Assembly: GCA_963814975.1 (NCBI GenBank)
Contig: CAWFFB010000021.1
Location: 124,001-188,000, forward strand
Reading direction: 5' to 3'
From: CAVUXJ01 sp963814975
Lineage (GTDB): Bacteria > Acidobacteriota > Vicinamibacteria > Vicinamibacterales > CAVVIG01
Length of the DNA: 64,000 nucleotides
Below, piece by piece: positions 52,549-60,726 of the stretch. The notes below the pieces were generated by a model. That model worked only from the letters and a program-made list of their open reading frames with translations, had not been told where the DNA came from and made no database searches. The first letter of the stretch is position 1, and the number at the start of each line of letters is the position of its first letter. The position numbers and the translations under genes were made by a program.

Positions 52549-53009
52549 CCTCGGTGCTCCAACGCGGGCGGCAGCTGATAAATGCGGACCTGGAGCCGAT
52601 TCGCGATGTCGAGGGGAAGGCGTCCGCTGGAGAGCGCCTGGCGCACTCGGCCGCTGACCACGCTGGCAATGTCCGTTTCCGGCGGTTCAGTGAGCTGGGT
52701 GAGCACTGCGCCGATCGTACGGCCTTCGTGATACCAGCCGATGAAATCCGTGTCGCGAAGGCACGGCGCCAGAATCGCGACCAGCCTGGACGCGAGCCCT
52801 GAGTCGATCCACCCGTCGGCGTCGGCGTGCTTCTTCAAGTCGATCAGGAGGAGCAGGAAGCGACGGCGGGACCTCTCGGACCGCTTTCGCTCAATATTCA
52901 GGAAATAGCGGAACGCCACCGCGTTGTACCCGTGCCCAGGCCCAGGTCCACCTTCGCTTGCGAGGACGCGCGTACCGGGATTCGGCTGGTTCCGAGTCTG
53001 TTCCGACAT
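52545..53009 (-). CDS. Small stand-alone degenerate GGDEF-like protein
   Basis: 154 residues, intact. FRYFLNIERKRSERSRRRFLLLLIDLKKHADADGWIDSGLASRLVAILAPCLRDTDFIGWYHEGRTIGAVLTQL reads as a GGDEF-fold (RDxD-x-x-GW-x-x-EG-x-x-x-GAVL), but the GG(D/E)EF loop is absent, so diguanylate cyclase activity is not expected. It is a clear paralogue of the N-terminal domain of the adjacent sugar transferase. ATG 53009 has gaaggt 6 bases upstream (an ATG at 53051 is in frame but lacks one). It heads the long minus-strand run, 270 bases after epsI. A binding or scaffolding role for the sugar transferase, or a lost c-di-GMP switch, is inference. Confidence 0.72.
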   Translation of the reverse strand: MSEQTRNQPNPGTRVLASEGGPGPGHGYNAVAFRYFLNIERKRSERSRRRFLLLLIDLKKHADADGWIDSGLASRLVAILAPCLRDTDFIGWYHEGRTIGAVLTQLTEPPETDIASVVSGRVRQALSSGRLPLDIANRLQVRIYQLPPALEHRG

Positions 53010-53079
53010 TCGCGCACCTTCGGGTGCATGCTGCTGGTTGAGGGCACTCATTGAGCTGGTTGATCCACGAGCTGGCGGT

Positions 53080-53094
53080 GCAAAGCGATCGCCA
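53080..53094 (-). promoter_or_regulatory. Candidate sigma-54 promoter for the GGDEF / sugar transferase operon
   Basis: Minus strand TGGCGATCGCTTTGC followed by A: TGGC and TTGCA with exact 8-base spacing, but the A and C after TGGC are missing. Transcript start ~53068, 59 bases before ATG 53009 whose ribosome site is intact. It falls in the 271-base gap after epsI, which holds nothing else I can identify. Confidence 0.42.
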
Positions 53095-53280
53095 TCGCTG
53101 CGAATTCCGCGCGCGCATGAGGTTGGCATCTAAAGCATGCTCACACAATGACTTACGCGTGGAGCACGCGAGGTCTGCGTTTTGGTAGCGGACATGCGGC
53201 CGCGCAGTCTCGGCAACGGCGACGAAAAGTCAGCGTGTTGGCGGAAATCAGCATTGACGGGCGCAAGTGCACCGCCTGTG

Positions 53281-54015
53281 CTACGAAGGAATGTACTCAG
53301 GCAGCAACGGAAAGAGCGCCCGCACGAAGCCGATCGCCTCCTGCCGGGACACATCGGACGGCACGCCCTCTGGGGAATCCCATTCGACCATGATGACGGC
53401 GCCGTTCGTTCGGAGGCGGGTCAACGCGTCCCACAGGGTGTACGCCTTCGCAAAGTGGATGTTCGAGATGGTTCGGCCGTTGACGTCGTACCAGAACAGC
53501 ACGCCCCGTTCCGCGCCAGCCTTCCGGTGCAGAACTTCGTTGAGAACAACCGTCTTGGGCCCGACCTGTAGTGCCACCGGCGAAGCCGCGGCGCCGAGCA
53601 ACTCACTGGCCTCACCGGTCAGTTCCTTTCCGTCCTCCTGGGACCGGTGGTAGCCGATGTAGAGCCGTACGCGTTCGCCCGTGGAGCGTCGTCGATACGC
53701 TCGCACGAGCTCGTCGTCGACGTCGGCAAACCGCCGCCCGCCAGAGGGAGAGGGGTAAGCATCGAGGATCTCATCATCAATGGCCGGAAACATGGCTGTG
53801 ACTGGCTCCACAGTGTTGTCGATGGTCCAATCGTCGATCTGGCGCGGCAACAACTGCAGTTCTTCAGTCAGTCGGACATCGAGGGGCTTGAACAGCAGCT
53901 GACAGGTACCTGCAAATAGGATCAGGCCGAGGACTCCCGCTTCGACCCAGGGCCGTCGCGTCGGGGATGGCGTTGCATGCTTATGCTCGCATCGTCGAAA
54001 CGGCTTCTGCGGCAT
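53281..54015 (-). CDS. epsI: Exosortase-associated EpsI family protein
   Basis: Companion protein of XrtA-type exosortases (EpsI/DUF3485). 244 residues. One N-terminal membrane anchor (WVEAGVLGLILFAGTCQLLF), then the periplasmic domain: IDDWTIDNTVEPVTAMFPAIDDEIL, YRRRSTGERVRLYIGYHRSQEDGKEL, VLNEVLHRKAGAERGVLFWYDVNGR and FAKAYTLWDALTRLRTNGAVIMV. The ATG at 54015 (MPQKPFRRCE) lies inside the exosortase gene by 35 bases, so the pair is coupled; a longer in-frame start would only add residues that copy another frame of the exosortase. Role known only by association with exosortase-dependent export. Confidence 0.88.
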   Translation of the reverse strand: MPQKPFRRCEHKHATPSPTRRPWVEAGVLGLILFAGTCQLLFKPLDVRLTEELQLLPRQIDDWTIDNTVEPVTAMFPAIDDEILDAYPSPSGGRRFADVDDELVRAYRRRSTGERVRLYIGYHRSQEDGKELTGEASELLGAAASPVALQVGPKTVVLNEVLHRKAGAERGVLFWYDVNGRTISNIHFAKAYTLWDALTRLRTNGAVIMVEWDSPEGVPSDVSRQEAIGFVRALFPLLPEYIPS

Positions 54016-54889
54016 CGCTGCGAACCGGCCGCCTCGAGAGAAGCGAGAGGCATCCGCCAAGCACTGCGTAGCCCGCAATCGAGACGAGTAGGCCCTCGAC
54101 GAGATGCAGCGATCCAAGGTAACCGTCACCAATACCCTTGTAAGCCAGGAATCCGACCAGGGCGATTCGGATTGCGTTGCTCAGGTACGCGACGGCCACT
54201 GCGGTGACCAGGAGCACGATCTGCCGCCAACGGCCTTCAAGAAAGAGGTACGCGGCGGGAAGTGCCATGGCCGTGATGGCTATGAGCTGGTTGACGCCGC
54301 TGCACTCGCGCAGAATCTGCAGCACAAGGTGCGGCAAGATTATCGCCGTGCCTTCCTGCAGCGACGGGACGCTCACCAGCCGTAACAGATTCACGGCAAT
54401 CGCCCCCGACAGCAGCCGGCTGGGATCCTGAAGCAGACCGATCGGGTAGTCCCAGATCGGTACCATCAAGGCCAGGTACGCAATCGGAAACCACAACAGC
54501 TTGAACACCGCGCGGCCGCCGATCAGCAGGACGAGACCGGTCAGCGTCACAATCAGAGACGCCTGCTGGAGAGTCATGAGCGCCCCCAGCTGACCTGCAA
54601 TCAACAGGGTGGCACCAACGACCATCACGGGCACCCCGCAGCGGTAGTCTGGCGCCAGAGGCAACAGTCGCAGCGTCTGCCACTTCGACCAGATCATGTA
54701 CCCGCTGATGAGGGGCACCGCAAAACCATACGAATACACTGGGATAGTCGACCAGGTGCCGACCAACGCCACCAGGATGCCGGCGTAGCAGAAGGCGACC
54801 GCCGTCAGTGCGACCGCGATCCGGAGGGCCGTTGACCCGATGCGCGTCGTCGTGTTCGGTGGAGCTGTTTGCATATCGAAACGAGACAA
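53981..54889 (-). CDS. xrtA: Exosortase (XrtA-type transpeptidase of PEP-CTERM proteins)
   Basis: Polytopic inner-membrane cysteine transpeptidase, 302 residues, that recognises PEP-CTERM tails. The catalytic triad residues are visible in order: Cys in REC-SGVNQLIAI (near 54315), Arg in YLSNAIRIALVGF (near 54170), His in LGSLHLVEGLLVS (near 54100). About eight hydrophobic helices surround them. ATG at 54889. Followed by epsI (overlapping by 35 bases) and preceded by the TPR gene 58 bases away, the standard PEP-CTERM/exopolysaccharide arrangement. One PEP-CTERM protein (59535-60191) is in the window. Confidence 0.9.
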   Translation of the reverse strand: MSRFDMQTAPPNTTTRIGSTALRIAVALTAVAFCYAGILVALVGTWSTIPVYSYGFAVPLISGYMIWSKWQTLRLLPLAPDYRCGVPVMVVGATLLIAGQLGALMTLQQASLIVTLTGLVLLIGGRAVFKLLWFPIAYLALMVPIWDYPIGLLQDPSRLLSGAIAVNLLRLVSVPSLQEGTAIILPHLVLQILRECSGVNQLIAITAMALPAAYLFLEGRWRQIVLLVTAVAVAYLSNAIRIALVGFLAYKGIGDGYLGSLHLVEGLLVSIAGYAVLGGCLSLLSRRPVRSDAAEAVSTMRA

Positions 54890-54946
54890 AGCTTCGCCCT
54901 CTCACTTACATCAACCGGAACGGCTCGGTCTGGGATGAACCCGCAA

Positions 54947-57259
54947 CTAGCGAGAAGCCAGCGAGCTCAACAGCTCTTTGGCCTGCGGCGCACCGTCGAA
55001 ATCCGGCTTCAACGCGAGCGCCCGCGACAGCGATTGCCGTGCCCGCGCGACGTCCCCCGCGCTCGCATACGCAAGCCCGAGGTGATAGTGATATGTCGAA
55101 TTGCCCGGATCTTTTTCAGCGCTCACTTTGAACGCCGAAACGGCGAGTGAAGCCAGGTTTTTCTTGTAATAGATGTAGCCCAGGGTGTCGTTCACTTCGG
55201 CGAGCTCCGACAGCTGCTTCTGCGAGGTCTGAGCGAGACGCAATGCGACATCGAGGTTGCCGCCCTGCTCGGCGTAGATCCAGGCGAGATTGTTCGCGGC
55301 GACGGCGGCCTCCGGATCGATCTGGAGCACACGTTCGAATCGCGCGCGCGCGCCATTCAGATCTCCCTCGCCCTGCAGGATGATGCCGGCCATGGTCAGG
55401 GCGGCCACCGACTTCGGTGAACGCTCGGCCAGCGCTTCGAATTCCTTCCGCGCGGCTGCGAGTTTCCCCTGCGTCATGTACAGCTGTCCAAGAGCGCTGT
55501 AAGCGCTCAATAGTCTGCTGTCGAGCTCGATCGCCTGACGTAGGAACAGCTCGGCGCTCGGTAGATCGCCGGTTGCCGCGTACGTGTGCGCGGCCAGCGC
55601 GAGCAGCGGGGCCGTAGGACCAGCGGCAATCCGAGCGTCGATCCGCGCTCGTGCGGCTCCGGGATTCTTGGACGCGAGGTCGAGCGTCACAAGCCCCGCC
55701 AGCGCCTCGATTCCGGCTGGTTGAAGCTTGATGGCGTGCTCGAACTCTCCTCGTGCTGCCTCGTACTGGCGCTTGCGTCCGAGCAGCATCCCCATCTGAG
55801 TGCGCACGACGGCGGAGTCGGGATATCGCGCCACGAGCTGCGTGAGCTCACCACCCGCCCGTTCGAGCTCTCCCCGCGCCAGAAGGCCGCGAACGAATAT
55901 CAGTTGTGCATTCCCGTTCTCGGGTTCGTTCGCCAGGGCTTCTGTCGCAAATCCAATCGAGGCGTCGGGTTTACCCTGCGCCAGATTCAGCTGCGCGAGG
56001 GCGACCTTTGCGTCAGTCGCCCGTGGGTTCAGCCTCAGCACCTCCTGAAAGGCGACGATTGCAGCCGCAGGCTGCTTGCGCGCCGTTTGCACACGGCCGA
56101 GCATGAACAACGCCGCGGTGGAATCGGGGTGGCGCTGCGCGGCCGTGCTCGCGCTTGCAAGCGCTTCATCCGTCTTGCCGTCTGACGCAAGAAAGGCACT
56201 CTTCAAGAGCAGCGCCTGCAAGCTCGCCGGGTCCTTCGCCAGGACGCCGGCCAGCCGCTTGTACGCCTCGTCGTGGCTGCCACTCTTGTAGTCCAGCGCG
56301 GCCAGACGGACGTTCGCGGTCGCGGATGCCCGCGGATCGCTCAGGACCGGCATGAGAATAGCCCTCGCCGCGGCGTCGTTGCCCATTGCGGTGTAGTACT
56401 CGCCCAGGGCAAAGGCGGACTCTGCGGTGTTGGTCACCTCGAGGACTGTCTTGAGCGGTCGTTCCGCTTCGCCACGGCGGTTCGTAGCCAGATAGAAATT
56501 GGCGAGAGCTCGATTAGTCAGCGGGTTCCGCGGATCGTTCGAGAGCGCCCGGTTGAACGACGCTTCCGCTTCGGGCAGCCTGCCGGTCAGCCAATGGAAG
56601 TTAGCCAGCGCCAGCTGCGCGGCGAACGACTCGGGCTTGAGCGAAACGGCTTTGCTGAAGGCTTGCTCGGCGGCGTCGCGCTTGCCCCGGCTCAGTTCGA
56701 GCGCGCCGAGACTCGAATACGTGCCGCTTCGGGTAGCATCAACCCGGAGCGCGTCCTCGATCTGCCCGACGGCCGCGTCAACGTCCTTGAGTCCCGCCAG
56801 CGCGTTCGCGACAACGATCAGCGCCTCGACGTTCCGCGGATCCTGCATCAGGAGCTCTTCTGCGCGCGCCTTCGCATCGTCAAAGCGGCCAGCAAGCAAC
56901 AGAAGGCTGCTGGCCTTCATTTGGAGGTTCGCATCCTGTGGGAGAAGGTCGGCCGCGCGAACGTATTCAAGCAGACCGTTCGCGAGGTCCCCGGCCCGCA
57001 GTAACGCTTCGGCAAGCTTTGCCCGGGCGTCGGCCGCGCGAGGGTCTCGCTGTACGGCACTCCGGTACTCGACTATAGCCTCGGCGTTCTTGCCGGCCGC
57101 CGCGTACCGATCCCCGCTCTCCACGTAGGCGCGCGCTGCGGCTGCGGGATCTGAGGTGCAGGCCGAGCTCACCAGCAGAGCACTCAGAGTAACAGCCCAT
57201 GTGATTTGCCCGCGACGCACGTGTGCTGCTCTGCGAATGAGGCAAAGGGTTTGACCCAT
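54947..57259 (-). CDS. prsT: PEP-CTERM system TPR-repeat lipoprotein (PrsT-type)
   Basis: 770 residues, intact, an all-helical TPR solenoid of roughly 20 repeats. Signal sequence TWAVTLSALLVSSACTSD is followed by a candidate lipidated Cys, so it is probably an outer-membrane or periplasmic lipoprotein. Repeats contain typical TPR residues such as AIVEYRSAVQRDPRAADARAKLAEALLRAG. I chose the ATG at 57259 (MGQTLCLIRRAAHV); a start at 57319 adds 20 residues of polar sequence before the signal. Neither has a good ribosome site. The TPR lipoprotein beside exosortase is characteristic of PEP-CTERM systems, where it is thought to assist polymer or protein export. Confidence 0.85.
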   Translation of the reverse strand: MGQTLCLIRRAAHVRRGQITWAVTLSALLVSSACTSDPAAAARAYVESGDRYAAAGKNAEAIVEYRSAVQRDPRAADARAKLAEALLRAGDLANGLLEYVRAADLLPQDANLQMKASSLLLLAGRFDDAKARAEELLMQDPRNVEALIVVANALAGLKDVDAAVGQIEDALRVDATRSGTYSSLGALELSRGKRDAAEQAFSKAVSLKPESFAAQLALANFHWLTGRLPEAEASFNRALSNDPRNPLTNRALANFYLATNRRGEAERPLKTVLEVTNTAESAFALGEYYTAMGNDAAARAILMPVLSDPRASATANVRLAALDYKSGSHDEAYKRLAGVLAKDPASLQALLLKSAFLASDGKTDEALASASTAAQRHPDSTAALFMLGRVQTARKQPAAAIVAFQEVLRLNPRATDAKVALAQLNLAQGKPDASIGFATEALANEPENGNAQLIFVRGLLARGELERAGGELTQLVARYPDSAVVRTQMGMLLGRKRQYEAARGEFEHAIKLQPAGIEALAGLVTLDLASKNPGAARARIDARIAAGPTAPLLALAAHTYAATGDLPSAELFLRQAIELDSRLLSAYSALGQLYMTQGKLAAARKEFEALAERSPKSVAALTMAGIILQGEGDLNGARARFERVLQIDPEAAVAANNLAWIYAEQGGNLDVALRLAQTSQKQLSELAEVNDTLGYIYYKKNLASLAVSAFKVSAEKDPGNSTYHYHLGLAYASAGDVARARQSLSRALALKPDFDGAPQAKELLSSLASR

Positions 57260-57319
57260 GAGGTTCGGTATCGGAGTCAGCAAAGATCCATCCGCATGGC
57301 TTGAACTGTGAAGTGGCAT

Positions 57320-57715
57320 AGATAAAGCACTTATGCACAGCTACTTAGCGGACTGATTCACGGAGCGAGGCTTGCGGGACCGCCGGAGAATATCGCCGCT
57401 ACATCGAACTTTAGTACCGAGCCTGATCGACATTTGGTACCCCGCGATCCGGCTTCTTGACACACTGACGTTGCCTGTAGTTGTTCGAGCGTCTCTTGGG
57501 TTCGAACAGTCCACCGACGTATTGCTGGGCGAGTTTGACTGCCACACCAGAAGCACTTGGGCGTCCGCAATCTTGCGACCCCGCGAGGGCACGGAGATTG
57601 CCTCTCATACTGCTCGACTAGCCTCTGTTGCACGCTTGGACAGAAGGCATAGCGCAGATGTCGATGTCCATCGTTAAGAGATCTAATCCAATGGAGACTT
57701 TAGTCTTCCCTGAGA
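57320..57715. other. Divergent spacer between the TPR gene and the HAF-repeat gene
   Basis: About 400 bases with no gene I trust; an open frame at 57372-57677 has no family features. A TTGACA hexamer at 57457-57462 has no matching -10 at 17 bases. Base composition looks lower in GC than the surroundings, by eye. Promoters for both divergent genes should lie here but I cannot place them. Confidence 0.5.
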
Positions 57716-59098
57716 ATGACTATGCCGACCGCCAATCGAGTTATACCGCAACCTAGACTTCATCGTAGCCGTCTCGCACTCCAACCTGGCCATGTCAAAG
57801 CGCCGGTGCAACACGTTCGACGGTGGTGGAGAATTATCGGCTCAGCTGCCGCACTCTGGGTCGTCAGCGTTGCCTCACTCGTAACCGTTCTGGCGGTGCC
57901 TGCATATTTTCCGATTGACTTGGGCACGCTTGGGGGGGCCACGAGCTACGCTTTTAGCATGAGCGACGATGGCGTCGTGGTGGGAAACAGCCAGGCCGCC
58001 AATTCCGCTTTCAGCCGCGCATTCAGGTGGACTCGAGAGGGCGGGATGCAGGATCTTGGCACCCTTGGTGGTGATTTCAGTCTTGCCACCGCAGTAAGTG
58101 AGAAGGGCGTCGTGGTCGGCGCCAGTGGCACCGCGAACGCAAATAGCCATGCTTTCGTTTGGACAAAGAAGGCGGGGATGGTCGACCTCGGTACCCTTCC
58201 CGGCCTTTTCAGTCAGAGCTATGCGACGGGCGTCAGCAAGAGCACGCTTGTGATTGGCTTTAGTTCGAAAACGGTCGATGACTTCGCGACGCATGGGTTC
58301 GCATGGACCCGAGCCGAGGGTATGGTTGATATCGGCACATTCGGCGGCGACACGTATCCTAACGCGGTCAACAAGGCCGGGCTCGTCGTCGGAACGAGTT
58401 ATACCCAGGGCAACGCGGGGTCTCGCCCATTCGCTTGGACCGAGTTCGGCGGGATGGTCGATCTTGGGACTCTCGGAGGCAACTTCGGAGAGGCTCTCAG
58501 CGTCAGCGACAGCGGCATGATAGTCGGCTACAGCTACACCGCCGGTCCGGTCTCTTACCCACATCCGTTTGCATGGACCGACGCGACCGGAATGATCGAT
58601 CTCGGCACACTTCGCAACGGGAATGGCGGCTATGCCCTTGCCGCAAACGATGACGGAGTTGTGGTCGGCTACACGTCGACGGTTGGCAACGAAGTGCTTC
58701 GTGCATTCAAATGGACCCTAGCCGAAGGTATGATCGACCTCGGAACCCTTAGCGGCAACGACAGCTATGCCACGGGAGTGAGTTCGGACGGTCTTATCGT
58801 GGGAAATAACGTGACCCCTGATGGCCAGGGCCTTCAAGGATTCGCATGGACCCAAGCTGATGGGTTAGTTGGACTCGGCGGGGCGACCTACAGCCAAGTG
58901 GGGTCGGTCACCGGGAATGGCAGTGTGTACGGCTTCAGCTACGACGCGGGTGGCGCCCCTCACGCCACCGTGTGGAGGAGGGATCCCCGCTGTTCACAAC
59001 CCACAGAACCAAGTCGCGATAAGCACGGGCGTTCGCGGTGCAGCATGGTCTTCGATCAAAAGACCGCGATCGGCGCGGCGCCCGCTGCGGAACAATGA
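57716..59098 (+). CDS. HAF-repeat extracellular protein
   Basis: 460 residues. N-terminal signal/anchor helix (IIGSAAALWVVSVASLVTVLAVPAYF, about residues 40-65) followed by about seven HAF repeats of 45-50 residues with the core HAFVWTKKAGMVDLGTLPG and A-x-GVS-x-x-G-x-VVG. The HAF triad is RAF, HAF, HGF, RPF, HPF, RAF and QGF in turn. The last 40 residues do not follow the pattern; another frame (GIPAVHNPQNQVAIST) continues it better, so a frame change near 58980 is possible. The start ATG 57716 has no clear ribosome site. The repeats probably form a beta-propeller on the cell surface or in secreted material; no anchor motif at the C-terminus. Confidence 0.75.
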   Translation: MTMPTANRVIPQPRLHRSRLALQPGHVKAPVQHVRRWWRIIGSAAALWVVSVASLVTVLAVPAYFPIDLGTLGGATSYAFSMSDDGVVVGNSQAANSAFSRAFRWTREGGMQDLGTLGGDFSLATAVSEKGVVVGASGTANANSHAFVWTKKAGMVDLGTLPGLFSQSYATGVSKSTLVIGFSSKTVDDFATHGFAWTRAEGMVDIGTFGGDTYPNAVNKAGLVVGTSYTQGNAGSRPFAWTEFGGMVDLGTLGGNFGEALSVSDSGMIVGYSYTAGPVSYPHPFAWTDATGMIDLGTLRNGNGGYALAANDDGVVVGYTSTVGNEVLRAFKWTLAEGMIDLGTLSGNDSYATGVSSDGLIVGNNVTPDGQGLQGFAWTQADGLVGLGGATYSQVGSVTGNGSVYGFSYDAGGAPHATVWRRDPRCSQPTEPSRDKHGRSRCSMVFDQKTAIGAAPAAEQ

Positions 59099-59304
59099 GA
59101 CTCATATCGCCTCAAGTTTATCCCCGACAGGGCCGGTTCGTTATCGGGTCCTCAGTCTGAGTACCGATACGGACGCCTTGCGCCGTACCTCAACCTGCGT
59201 GTTTCGGGCGGTTATAACGTCCGTTGCCGACGGCCTATCGGGGCTGAACGTAAAGCACCCGTGGCATTTTGTCCGGTAGGCACCGGTGAGCACCGAAGGA
59301 AACG

Positions 59305-59448
59305 ATGAGCGCATCAGGAATTGACAATTCATTCCGCAGACACAAGCGCATCATCGGCATCCTGTTTTGCGTGGTCGCTGTCTTGGTGACGACTCTGTCG
59401 TGGGCTGGTATTTCGCTTCGAGATGTCCTGGCCGCGATGCCGTTCTGA
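59305..59448 (+). CDS. 47-residue predicted single-span membrane protein
   Basis: Below usual ORF length cut-offs. MSASGIDNSFRRHKRIIG then a hydrophobic helix (ILFCVVAVLVTTLSWAGI) and a short tail ending DVLAAMPF at TGA 59446-59448. A strong ribosome site, gaagga, lies 6 bases before the ATG, and the basic RRHKR before the helix gives an inside-positive orientation. It sits between the HAF-repeat gene and the convergent PEP-CTERM gene. Function unknown; no homologue recognised. Confidence 0.6.
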   Translation: MSASGIDNSFRRHKRIIGILFCVVAVLVTTLSWAGISLRDVLAAMPF

Positions 59449-59496
59449 GGAGAAGTGGGCGGTCTGGAAGGAAGTGTCGGTAGTCGCGTCTCAGTC

Positions 59497-59528
59497 AGGC
59501 CATCCCCCGGTGCACAGGAGGATGGCCT
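59497..59528. terminator. Bidirectional hairpin between convergent genes
   Basis: Perfect 9-base inverted repeat AGGCCATCC (59497-59505) / GGATGGCCT (59520-59528) with a 14-base loop, located between the small membrane protein gene (+, ends 59448) and the PEP-CTERM gene (-, ends 59535). No long U tract on either side, so strength is uncertain. Confidence 0.65.
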
Positions 59529-59534
59529 CAGGCA

Positions 59535-60191
59535 TCAAACCGCGGCGTGCCCAGCTGTCCGGCTTCGCCGCCGCCGCGCGTAACCGAACACTCCAGCGGC
59601 AGCTCCCACCAGCAGTAGACTTGCGGGTTCCGGCACGTTGGTGATTGTGATGTTCTCGGAGAGCAGACTGCCCGCCTTCGCGCCATTGGCATCGGTGAAC
59701 CGCGCCTTGATTGACGCCGCGTCGATTCCCGTCAACAGGAGCCCGGGCGTGTTCATCAGATTGATTCGGAACACCCACGAATCTGTCCCGCCGGCGAGCG
59801 CGCCGTTGGGTTCTATGCCGACTGCGGTTGAGCAGGCAAAGCCGGCACTCGAGCCCTGGTTGCATGCGCTGGCGCTCAGGCTGCCAAGCAGCGCTGGATC
59901 GACCCAGGCACCGGTCCCACCCGGCGCCGAGAGCAGATCCTGCACGCCCTCATAACTGCTGTCACTCGACGCGACCTTGATCGCGACTGCGTCGATATAG
60001 GCATAGTCGAGTAACCCACCACCTGTCGCCGTCAGTGTGAAGTCGTAGATGTATTCGAGCGGGTTGAATACGGTGTACGTGAGCTCCCAGCTCGTGTTGC
60101 GACAGGTGCTACAGGTCGGGCCGATCGCTTCCGCGTAGAGGCTGTTGGCCGACAGCACGAAGGTCGCGGCGATGAGTCCTAATCTCGTCAT
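59535..60191 (-). CDS. PEP-CTERM sorting-signal protein (exosortase substrate)
   Basis: 218 residues. Signal peptide MTRLGLIAATFVLSANSLYA, a beta-rich middle (AYIDAVAIKVASSDSSYEG, SWVFRINLMNTPGLLLTGIDAASIKARF) with four Cys (CSTC, ACN, ACS), and a classic PEP-CTERM tail: VPEP at 59620-59630, a transmembrane stretch ASLLLVGAAAGVFGYA and the basic RRRRSR cluster, about 33 residues from the stop. It should be exported, cut and anchored by the exosortase at 53981. A near-consensus sigma-54 promoter lies 60-75 bases upstream. Function of the mature protein unknown; surface or matrix protein is the family expectation. Confidence 0.92.
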   Translation of the reverse strand: MTRLGLIAATFVLSANSLYAEAIGPTCSTCRNTSWELTYTVFNPLEYIYDFTLTATGGGLLDYAYIDAVAIKVASSDSSYEGVQDLLSAPGGTGAWVDPALLGSLSASACNQGSSAGFACSTAVGIEPNGALAGGTDSWVFRINLMNTPGLLLTGIDAASIKARFTDANGAKAGSLLSENITITNVPEPASLLLVGAAAGVFGYARRRRSRTAGHAAV

Positions 60192-60252
60192 GGGTTATCC
60201 CAAGGCTCCCCTACTGTTTCAAGCTTGCACAGTACGATTGGCAATGGCGCAC

Positions 60253-60267
60253 GCAAGGCACGTGCCC
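60253..60267 (-). promoter_or_regulatory. Near-consensus sigma-54 promoter of the PEP-CTERM gene
   Basis: Minus strand GGGCACGTGCCTTGC: matches TGGCACG-N4-TTGC at every position except the first T. Predicted transcript start ~60241, leader of about 50 bases to the ATG at 60191. Confidence 0.82.
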
Positions 60268-60629
60268 CGCTCCTTCACCGAAGCGTCTTCAAACCAAACA
60301 CCACAAAGGAATGAGGTTATGCGGTCGCCGTCACTTGTGGAATTCACCCAAAGTCAACCGCTTGGTGCTCTTTAGACGCCGACGAACGCGAATCGGAGAC
60401 CTTCTTGATACCGCCTCGATCGCGTCATTGCCCCGGAGCAGCCGACGTGACCTGAGAACGGGTCCGAGTCGGAGAACGAGCCGTCGTTCCGATGCGCCCC
60501 AGCTGTCCCAGGATGGACAAACAACACAGACAGAAGACTTAGCGTCAACCGGGGACTAAAATACCAATCGAACGCAACCGCCGCGGTGCACTTCAGCGGG
60601 CGGGGGGACGCTCGAACGGAGGAGTCTTG

Positions 60630-60644
60630 TGGCGCAGGCGTTGC
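60630..60644 (+). promoter_or_regulatory. Sigma-54-type promoter of the VanZ-LamG gene
   Basis: TGGCGCAGGCGTTGC: TGGC-x-C and TTGC in correct register, with A to G in CAC and A at the following G. Predicted transcript start ~60656, about 71 bases before ATG 60727. Confidence 0.6.
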
Positions 60645-60726
60645 GACTGACAATCCTTCAGGCCGCCGACACGTCGGATCGGCCCTGGGAGGCACGTGCA
60701 CAAATGTTGGTTTCCAACGCCCGGAC

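Noticed and set aside
55586..56185. Plus-strand open frame opposite the TPR lipoprotein gene
   Set aside because: Repeats in the TPR gene create long mirrored frames; no domain or ribosome site.
57457..57480. TTGACA as a -35 box for the HAF gene, or TTGACACACTGACGTTGC as sigma-54
   Set aside because: No -10 at 16-18 bases; for sigma-54 the spacing between GA/GG and GC is two bases too long.
57567..57581. GCAA-N8-CC as a sigma-54 promoter for the TPR gene
   Set aside because: Only GG and TTGC match on the minus strand, CAC is absent and it is about 300 bases from the start.
57372..57677. Open frame of about 100 codons in the divergent spacer
   Set aside because: No ribosome site, no family features and Arg/Ser-rich low-information sequence.
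59101..59304. c-di-GMP riboswitch or other structured leader before the small membrane protein
   Set aside because: No recognisable GEMM core; short inverted repeats only.
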